Source: Septoria linicola
Lineage: Eukaryota > Ascomycota > Dothideomycetes > Mycosphaerellales > Mycosphaerellaceae
Length of the DNA stretch: 64,000 nt
Reading direction: 5' to 3'
Assembly: GCA_024114885.1 (NCBI GenBank)
Contig: CP099425.1
Location: 2,356,001 to 2,420,000, forward strand
Part shown: positions 57,457 to 64,000 of the stretch, in pieces
Numbering within the stretch: position 1 is the first letter of the stretch
How the letters are laid out: the number at the start of each line of letters is the position of its first letter
Position numbers and translations under genes: made by a program
The notes under the pieces: model-generated
Seen by the model: the letters and a program-made list of their open reading frames with translations, nothing else
The model's database searches: none
What the model was told of the DNA's origin: nothing

Positions 57457-58252
57457 CCTTAGGTAGATACCTTAGGTACCTAGAACTATACCTAAATATC
57501 TATATCTAACCTAACTATCTAGGATATATTCTTAATAGTATCTATAGAATAGTACGCCTAGCGCTACTAAACGTACGCTCGGACTTAGCGCTTATTAGTA
57601 ATATAGATAGTATATTAATAGCTATCTATAAGAGTATAGGCTAAGTTTAGCGCTAAGTAGATTAGTACTACTATTTCTATTGAATCTTGAATATTCATAA
57701 TATTCAGGGGCTGAAGCATTCAAATTCATTCAACGATTGAATGAATTGAATCCCCTGAATAGCTATTCATCATTCAACTTCTATAGTGAGTATTTGTCCC
57801 CTAAGGATAATTCTCTCGGACTCCATGCTGACAGGTCTCAAAGTGCGCCTCGAGCGGCCGTACCTGCGTCCGCAACACAGACGACCCAATGCGAGGCCAA
57901 TGCAAAGGTCCAGAGCCTACATGTCAGGCTGAGAATGGCGGAAGCTGCAGCGACACATCGCCTTGTGTAAGTCCTGCCCAGATGTCCACGATAGAAGGAA
58001 ATTGTGCTAACATTACACTTGACAGTGTGAAGGAATGTCGTGCGGGACAGGTCTCCATGGAAACCTCATCTGTCAGACGTAAGCAGTAATCGGAGGGAAG
58101 GCTGTGATATGACTTCATAGCATCAAATGGAACCATCTTGTAACGACTCTGTCCTTCACATTCTGCTTATCTATAAAAAGGAATGGGTATCATTAGATAT
58201 GTACATTACCAGTGACCGACGGACGTCTTCCACGCACTTGCTTTTTTCAGTT

Positions 58253-61200
58253 TTACGACTTCGCAACATATTGTCCGCTGACCAGCTTCCGTTGTGTCGG
58301 AACACCTTTCCACGAAGAAGCAGCCGAAGCAGCAGCAGCACTTTCATCCGCGAATGGATCTGCCTCACTGGCACCGTGTACGCTGACCGCGAGTCCACTG
58401 CCAATGTTGGATGTGGCATCGCCAACAATTTCCCATCGACCCTCGACATGTCCGCCAGTGGCCGGTCCGTCAGTGACGAATCGAGCAAGGAGCTTGTTAG
58501 CTTCACCACCAGGTCTGAGCGTGATCTCATTGAGTTGCCAGAAAATCAAGTTCTTCTCGCGGGAGAATGTGCCTACGGGCTTGGATTGGCAGCTGCTGGC
58601 CTTGGCACCTTCGAGGGTAAGCGCGATCGTGACGTTATGCAACGTGACACTGTCGCTACCAGAGGTAGCGAAGCTCGGGTGCAACGAATAGCTGACGATG
58701 ACCATTGCCAGGTTCTGCTCGATCTTGAAAGCTGGAGTAAGAAGAAGAGGTGTCTGCGCCTGTGCAGAATCGCCGCGGACTTGGTACTTGAATGCGACTG
58801 ATGTTCGGGTAATGTTTGCCAGGTTGACTGAATATTCGCCCTCGCGGTCAAGGGACTGACCGATGAACGCCGGATTTGGTGCAACCTTTTCGAGCTGAGA
58901 GAAGTTCTCGAGACGAATCGTTTCTTGACCAAGTCGTGTTGACGAAAGCTCCGCTGGGTTATATGCAAGGGCAATTTCTCCGATCAAGGAAGAAGAAGTC
59001 AAATGGCCATTTTCAAAACGAGCGGAGACTGTCTCGATGATTGACGAGTTCAAACCCGATCCTGATAGCTCTGGATGCCTGTGGGCTTGGCTCGCAGAAC
59101 TCTGCAAAGAGCGCCCGGATCGAATGGAGTGGTTGTCACCGGTATGCTGGGCGGCGAGAGGTACTGGCTGCGTGGCTTGTACGGGCGATTGTGGCTCGCT
59201 TGGTGGACTGAAAGGCGCGAACGCTGTCTGACCAGTTGCAACAGGGCTAAACGCTCCAGATGGTGATTGAACGAGGCCTGCTGCTGCTGGCTGCGGTGCT
59301 TGCGATACGACTGGCGGCTCGACAGCTCTCGATGCTATCACTTGAGGATCGGCAGCCGGCGCTGCAGGCGTAGCGATCTCGTTCGGCTGGCTTTGAAAAG
59401 ATGGTGAGGCGTTGGCAGACTCCGATGAGAAGCCATCCGGCGCACCGTACGTGCTTACTATCGCACTATTACGAGCATCACGACGACCACGTACTGTGCC
59501 GAGCCTGCGCTGCGTTGGCGGAGGTGCCTTTGGATGTTAGCGAGGAGTGTAGGCGGATAGATTTTACAACGTACCAACTTAGTGGCCATGCTCGCAAGCG
59601 CAGCGTCACCACCTTCTTCCTGGATTGGTGCGTTCCTAATGTTGACATTGAATTGTGGCTCCTGCCTGTCGCCCAGATCTCCAGCGTCTGCTTGTGCTTG
59701 TGAAATAGGATCAAGCTGAGGGGGCGGAACAGAGAAGCCATCATTGTCTCGTTGTGGCTCAGCGACTGTCGGTATCGCAGGTCCTGCTGGCTGGTATGTC
59801 TGATACGCCTGTGGTTGAGATGGTTTTGGAGGATCCAGATCCGCCAGATCACTTTGGTGTCCTCCATTTGCGAGTATCGATTCAAAAGTAGGTCCGGAAG
59901 GCGAGGAAGCACTGTTGGGACCAGAGCCTGCGCCATTGACGTGAGGGATCAGTCCCAATTGAGGTGGTTGAGAAGAAGAGATCGTAGACCCTTGCGTTCG
60001 GGGCGCTTCGAGGACCTCGCTGCCTCGCCTGAGTGGTGATTGAGGCCTTTCAGAGCTCTCTGCTTCTTCTTGAGGTGGTTCTAGGGAATAAGAGTTCTTG
60101 TTGCGGCCCAGACGTCCGAATGGTGATGACTTGGGCTTCCTTTCCGGCGACTCGTCTGTAGATGCTAGTTGTTGCGACTGCTTGTTACCCCTCCTCGACA
60201 TGACAGTACCAAGCCGTTTGAGGCCCTTGAATGCTCCCTTCTTCTGAGGCTCGGGCGCAGAGCCCGACGTGTGACTAGCAGCATCATCAGGAATTGACTG
60301 AATTGGTTGCAGGCCACCACTAGATCCTCCGCGACCAGACGCTGAGCTTCCTACGAACATGCTGGCGCGATTCGAGGGGCGCACCTCGCTCGGTCTGCGG
60401 GCTGCCGCCTTAAGCGCAAAAGTCTTGATCTCGTCGGCGGTCTCCACATTGAGCAGGACATTCAGCGCCTGTTCCGCTGCACCGCGACTCTTCTCGTTTT
60501 GGTCAACGTCCAGCGTCACGAACTGGGTCAAGGTGTCGCGCAGCTGGTTGACGCGGGCCTCGTCCAGAGCCTGCAAGTTCTCAAACACGTAGGGCGCCTG
60601 CGAAAGCCATTGTGCACGCGCGTTGTCGAGGTCGGAGCTGGCGTTGGCCACTTTAGTCGCGTCGGCGCTCTCACCCTTCCCTGACAGCTTGTCTGTGGTC
60701 TTCTGTGCCTTGTCGATCTCCTTTGCGATGTGGCTCAGGTTGCCTTGTATCGTAGGCATGGCCTGCAGGTCACGGTTGTTGGTAACATAATCGCGAAGCG
60801 GTCTTTCCACGTCGACCTCGATCCTGGACGCCAAAGATGAATGCGACTCGGCCAGAGCCTCCATTGAGCTGGTCAGCGAGCCCCATGGTGTCGTAAAGAT
60901 GCTGCTGCCTGTCAGTGTCCATTGCCGCCATGCCGCGCACTGTCCTTCCATACCCAAGGTCCTCGTCTCCGATCTGCTTGCGCGCAAGCTTTCGCAGACC
61001 TGCCGCATATTGCTCTTCGAGTCTACTTCGTTCCTGCCACCATCGGTTTAGCCAGCTTGCTCTTCACCCGAACCACTCCCAATGCGCGCGCTTACTTGAA
61101 GCCAGTCGGCAATGGTATAGTTCAGCCTCTTGATCTGCGTGACTCGGTCTGTCAAGACATCGACGGCCTGGGTCGGCTGCAGTTTTGCCTATACGCGACA

Positions 61201-61331
61201 CATGTGTAAGCATCCAATGTTCCATACCGCAACTACCACTTGCATCTCCAGCACGAGCACTGCATCATCGGTTCATTGCGCGAGCTTACCAGCAATCCCG
61301 GATAATCCGACCGATCCGCGGTATCGGCCAT
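58253..61331 (-). CDS. SYP1: Endocytic F-BAR/mu-homology adaptor Syp1 (FCHo family)
   Basis: Five exons: 61290-61331, 61096-61188, 60954-61033, 59575-60901 and 58253-59509; 932 aa. Introns are 101, 62, 52 and 65 bases. The F-BAR domain opens with SDYPGLLAKLQPTQAVDVLT, then RLNYTIADWLQERSRLEEQY, DLGIFTTPWGSLTSSMEALA and IEVDVERPLRDYV. A long disordered Ser/Pro-rich linker follows, then the muniscin mu-homology domain (SSLIGEIALAYNP; LEKVAPNPAFIGQS; NEITLRPGGEANKLLARF). RRLGTVRGRRDARNS crosses the last splice junction. Syp1 is an early arriving factor at clathrin-coated pits, bends membrane and binds cargo. The third intron ends in a tandem acceptor (CAGCAG), allowing one extra Ser. Confidence 0.93.
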
Positions 61332-62178
61332 GTTTGCTGTGGCCTTACTGCAACACTGCGCGAATGAATGCAAGGAAATGAATAACCAATGCCGAAAAGC
61401 AGAGCTATGCTATTCTGTGGGACGCAGCGCGTGGAGGATGCGTGGTACTAGAACGGTGGATGGGAAACACCTTGGAAGCTCCGGCCGCTTCGGCAACTGT
61501 GACGATGGAGACTTGCGACTTTGCATGACTAAGCTGGAAAGGACGCCGAGAGGCCGGCAGACCACCATTTCTGCTCAACTGCGACATGATCATGCCATTT
61601 GTGCAGTGTCATGCCATTCTCTCCACGGATTCCATCAGCGCACATGCGGACAGGCTGCTTGTCAAAGCTCAATATTGTCTGCAGTGCAACGAAGCACAGC
61701 GTGACCAAGAAAGCGATATGAAACGCGTGGCTCTTTGACAACGGCGCTCCCCATGTGTGTGTGAAACTGTGCTGGACGAACCGAAATGGCCACATTGATG
61801 AGCTGGACTGCTAGGTGAGGCTTGGCTACGTGCGATTCGAGAATCATGACAAGCTGCTGCTGCCTAAAAGTCGTCCGCGACGCACACGATGGATGGCAGT
61901 ATCACACGTAGTGGGCGAGGTCAATCACAACAGCGTAAGTCGTTCAGAGGCGTGGTAAGGCACTGATTAATGCAAGGCACGAGGCACGACCAAGAATACT
62001 TCGGTAAGTGCGAAAGTCAGAAGAAGAAAGGTTGTGTTGTTGTTTTGAAGTATTATTTTGATTACAACCGCTATGCTAATGTACAGCTCATCATTCATAA
62101 GTCATAATCTTGTACAGACTCCTTGAACTCCTCGAGATTCCTCCTCCCCCATCGTACATCCTCCATCGAACACTTCGC
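61332..62178. other. Intergenic
   Basis: SYP1 promoter side and the Hsp20 3' flank. No convincing frame; nothing else seen. Confidence 0.5.
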
Positions 62179-62811
62179 TTACTCAATGCTGATCTTCTTC
62201 GTCGTAGGAGCCGGAGCCTTGGGCACCACAACCGAAAGAATACCATCCTTCAAGCTCGCCTTAACATTGTCCTGATCGACTCTCGCTGGGAAGGAGAATG
62301 TGCGAGCGAACTCGCCGACCGAGCGCTCAGAGACCCAGTACTTCTCCTTCGGAGCTTGTTGCTGTTGTTGGACTTGCTTGATGTTGTCGCTGGACTTTTG
62401 CACTTCAGTCGATCCAGAGGCACCTTCATCCTCGACTGTTGGTTGGTGGGACTTGTTCGAGTCTTCGAGCTTGCCTTGCTCAACTGAGCCTTCGATGAAG
62501 CCTGATGGACGAGTGCCTTCTTCACGGACGTGCTCAGTGCGGCCCTTGATGGTGAGGGTCTGGCTGTCGGTGAACTCGATGTTGATGTCCTTTTGCTGGA
62601 TACCAGGCAGCTCAGCGTGGATCTCGTAGTTTTGCTGGTTCTCCTTCACATCAACTTTTGGTGTGAAGGACTTGAAGGTTCGAGAGATGTAGGAGCCACC
62701 ACTGTTGCCGCCAGACTGGCCTTGGACGTGGCGGGAGTAGTCGTCTGCCAGGCGGAAGAGAGGCTGGAAGGTGGCGAACTCGTCTTGGAATGCTCGTGGG
62801 AAGAAAGACAT
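62179..62811 (-). CDS. Small heat shock protein, Hsp20/alpha-crystallin (Hsp30 type)
   Basis: 210 aa from the ATG at 62811 (MSFFPRAFQDEFATFQPLFR), the classical fungal Hsp30 start; the frame also opens at 62898 with 29 extra residues that look like leader. The alpha-crystallin domain begins SFTPKVDVKENQQNYEIHAE and LPGIQQKDINIEF, is broken by a Ser/Gln/Glu-rich insertion of about 50 residues (EDSNKSHQPTVEDEGASG...QVQQQQQAP), and resumes KYWVSERSVGEFARTFSFPA through LKDGILSVVVPKA. Such insertions are typical of ascomycete Hsp30 proteins. It acts as an ATP-independent holdase under stress. No introns, as in many heat-induced genes. Heat shock elements and a TATA box lie upstream. Confidence 0.95.
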   Translation of the reverse strand: MSFFPRAFQDEFATFQPLFRLADDYSRHVQGQSGGNSGGSYISRTFKSFTPKVDVKENQQNYEIHAELPGIQQKDINIEFTDSQTLTIKGRTEHVREEGTRPSGFIEGSVEQGKLEDSNKSHQPTVEDEGASGSTEVQKSSDNIKQVQQQQQAPKEKYWVSERSVGEFARTFSFPARVDQDNVKASLKDGILSVVVPKAPAPTTKKISIE

Positions 62812-62963
62812 GTTTCTGGTGGTGATGTAGGTTGCTGGTGTGTTGGTCTTGTAGATGTGTGCGACTCGAGGTAGCTTGTTGCTGATTGTTCTGTGCATGT
62901 AGTGCTTGTTGTTGTCTGTCTTGTTGTTCTGACGATGGGATGAAAGGAGTGAAGCAGTGGCTA

Positions 62964-63130
62964 CTTATACCTTTCACTTGCCTGTTGGCGGATGCCTACG
63001 ATACATTCTAGAGACATCTTCGATGCTGCGAGAGTGCTCTCGAAGTCTCGTGAGAGTCCTGGTCACTTTGGTCAGCATAGCATGTTGGAAGTGTCTGGTC
63101 GGTTCATGATCATGCTGGCATCTTCCAGAA
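62964..63130 (-). promoter_or_regulatory. Hsp20 promoter: TATA box and heat shock elements
   Basis: On the coding strand, GTATAAGTAG (TATAA at 62965-62969) lies about 150 bases before the ATG. A perfect nTTCnnGAAn heat shock element is at 63123-63130 (TTCCAGAA), followed by GGAA; imperfect units TTCTAGAG (63006-63013), CTTCGA and CTCGAAG lie between. Control by Hsf1 is inferred. Confidence 0.65.
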
Positions 63131-64000
63131 GTCCTGGGAATGCTTTGACCAGATTCAGACATTACTAAGCAAATCCAATATCACGTGCAAGATTGCCCTT
63201 CGAAGCACAGCTACACAGGTCATCCTCACATGCCGCACTACTGACTGTGCGATCACAAAATAACGCCACTGTGCTGTTGGGTAGGCATGCATCTTGGGCT
63301 CTCCATCCGGAATCATCGCTGATCACGCTGGAGGCGTTCTTCAATGCCCATCATTGGATCAGCCGGCATCTCTGTGCTACACGATCATCGCAGATCAGAT
63401 CATCGTGAGACATGAAGGCATGTGCCCGACCTGTTGCAAGAAGCCTTTCCTCTCTTCAGCCGCTTTCAGCCACGCACAGAGCATTACAGAGCACAGAGCC
63501 AAGGAACAACATTCTGAGCTAGTCAGGCTCAAGAACTCAAGATCGCGTACAGGCACTATCAACGAGCGAATGACATCGCGCAGTGCGAAGGACAGACCGC
63601 CCAAAGTCGAACGCCTCAACTACCAAGGTAGCCACTTCGAGCCACACTCGCCTTGCCAACCCTGTAGGCCGCCTGCCGGCATTCGGAATGGCGGTAAAAG
63701 TTAGGTGTAGGCACTACTGCACGTCGGCCATGCATCTTTCAAGGGAAGCGTAGCGTTCGCAGGCCGTCTACCGCGCTCATGCAAGGTACTGAAAGCATAG
63801 ACCAGGTCGACGGCGAAGCTTGTCCAGACGTCGTCTCTTCTTTGCGAGTAATATACACAGTAAGCGAATCGTTTGTCGTGATCATAAGTCGTAAAGTCAG
63901 ATCTTGGTGGTGGCAAAAACCATAGTATTGCGCCTAGTAGTCGATCGGCGCAGGATGTCGTTGACTTGCTGCTCGATATTGCTCGGGATACTTTTGTGCT
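63131..64000. other. Right-edge region
   Basis: A plus-strand frame at 63294-63704 includes MCPTCCKKPFLSS but has no recognisable domain. At the edge, minus-strand frames are open, and one (stop at 63897-63899) is listed separately. Confidence 0.4.
63897..64000 (-). CDS. Possible 3' end of a gene entering from the right
   Basis: The minus-strand frame entering from the edge ends ...IEQQVNDILRRSTTRRNTMV...TTKI before TGA and has a helical, protein-like composition. All three minus-strand frames are open at the edge, so the choice is weak. No family recognised. Confidence 0.2.
   Translation of the reverse strand, partial: HKSIPSNIEQQVNDILRRSTTRRNTMVFATTKI

Larger units (their letters stand above)
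50962..57537 (-). mobile_element. Solo LTR, reversed, split by a copia insertion (middle layer)
   Basis: The two parts, 50962-51159 and 57462-57537, together make one LTR of about 274 bp in reverse orientation, of the same family as the LTRs at 51160-51436 and 57180-57456. It starts TATTAAAAGTAGAGAGCG and ends GGATATATTCTTAATA. Flanking 5 bp duplications GTATC are at 50957-50961 and 57538-57542. A solo LTR implies that an older element of this family recombined out before the later insertion. Confidence 0.85.
50730..57785. mobile_element. MITE-like element with 8 bp target duplication (outer layer of nest)
   Basis: Only 50730-50961 and 57543-57785 (about 475 bp) belong to this element; the rest is inserted in it. 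It is flanked by GTGAGTAT at 50722-50729 and 57786-57793. The termini are inverted: CATAGAAGTTGAAT on the left, and the complement of the right end reads TATAGAAGTTGAAT, 13 of 14 matching. Subterminal hairpins are present on both sides (GATTCAATTCA...TGAATTGAATC; ATTCAGGGG...CCCCTGAAT). No coding capacity. An 8 bp duplication fits a non-autonomous hAT-type element, but the terminal bases are not the classical hAT ones. The duplicated target is the 5' splice site of a host intron. Confidence 0.8.
48732..58082 (+). pseudogene. Cysteine-rich modular repeat gene, interrupted and decaying
   Basis: Exons: ~48732-48824, 48885-49022, 49081-49218, 49277-49417, 49473-49622, 49679-49800, 49859-49963, 50015-50176, 50237-50350, 50414-50572, 50632-50721, 57844-57966 and 58026-58082 (TAA). 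Nearly every exon from the second on starts with a Cys codon and ends between codons, so each is a symmetric phase-0 module of 30-54 residues. The first three full modules share C-x5-CVNGxCxxPxPTC, KLCxGxCKxxxTD and NCGxCGV, resembling STIG1-type cysteine repeats; a secreted or cell-surface role is inferred. Introns are 50-60 bases. Lesions: the 49679-49800 exon is one base off phase, TAA interrupts 49937-49939, and the acceptor at 50235-50236 reads AA. The 11th intron carries 7 kb of transposons. No start or signal peptide was found. Confidence 0.72.

Noticed and set aside
50730..57785. AT-rich block as centromere or AT isochore boundary
   Set aside because: LTRs, target duplications and readable copia domains explain it as nested transposons.
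58171..58801. Plus-strand frames over the SYP1 3' exon
   Set aside because: Antisense shadows of the mu-homology domain exon.

Overview
The window is nuclear DNA of a filamentous ascomycete (Pezizomycotina). A dothideomycete is my best guess, but that is inference. The basis is short introns of 45-75 bases with GTAAGT/GTATGT donors and CTNAC-like branch sites, fungal-type VAC7, SWE1, SYP1 and EXO5, a divergent H3-H4 histone pair, and one AT-rich block whose decay matches repeat-induced point mutation (RIP). I found no RNA genes and no CRISPR.

Layout. 0-6 kb: an AT-hook reading frame leaving the left edge, SAGA subunit ADA1, and vacuolar VAC7. 8-16 kb: a small orphan gene, the Wee1-type kinase SWE1, a second small orphan, and an SRPBCC-like protein. 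16.8-28.4 kb: a transport and metabolism stretch with two MCT-like MFS carriers, an uncharacterised glycine-rich protein, a BTB protein, a five-exon QDR-type drug:H+ antiporter and a HAD dehalogenase. 29.3-47.4 kb: housekeeping genes, namely histones H4 and H3, an Mpv17/PMP22 protein, exonuclease V, ALG9, NAF1, a cytochrome b561-like protein, a 2H phosphoesterase, ribosomal protein eL19 and a small orphan. 58-63 kb: the endocytic adaptor SYP1 and an Hsp20 heat shock protein.

The unusual region is 47.5-58.1 kb. Three 113-118 bp tandem repeats precede a cysteine-rich gene in which almost every exon is one repeat module bounded by phase-0 introns. One small intron of this gene holds about 7 kb of foreign DNA, readable as three nested insertions. 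A ~475 bp MITE-like element has the 8 bp target duplication GTGAGTAT, which is the intron's own 5' splice site. A reversed solo LTR sits inside it (duplication GTATC). A complete 6.3 kb Ty1/copia element of the same family sits inside the LTR (duplication CCTTA). All 12 differences I count between the two copia LTRs are CpA-to-TpA type, the RIP signature. The host gene also carries a probable frameshift, an in-frame TAA and a lost splice acceptor, so it is probably a decaying pseudogene.

Other loose ends are the 312-codon frame continuing in phase past the ADA1 stop, a long VAC7 intron that stays open for 76 codons, the eL19 start codon split by an intron, and several unexplained short repeats.
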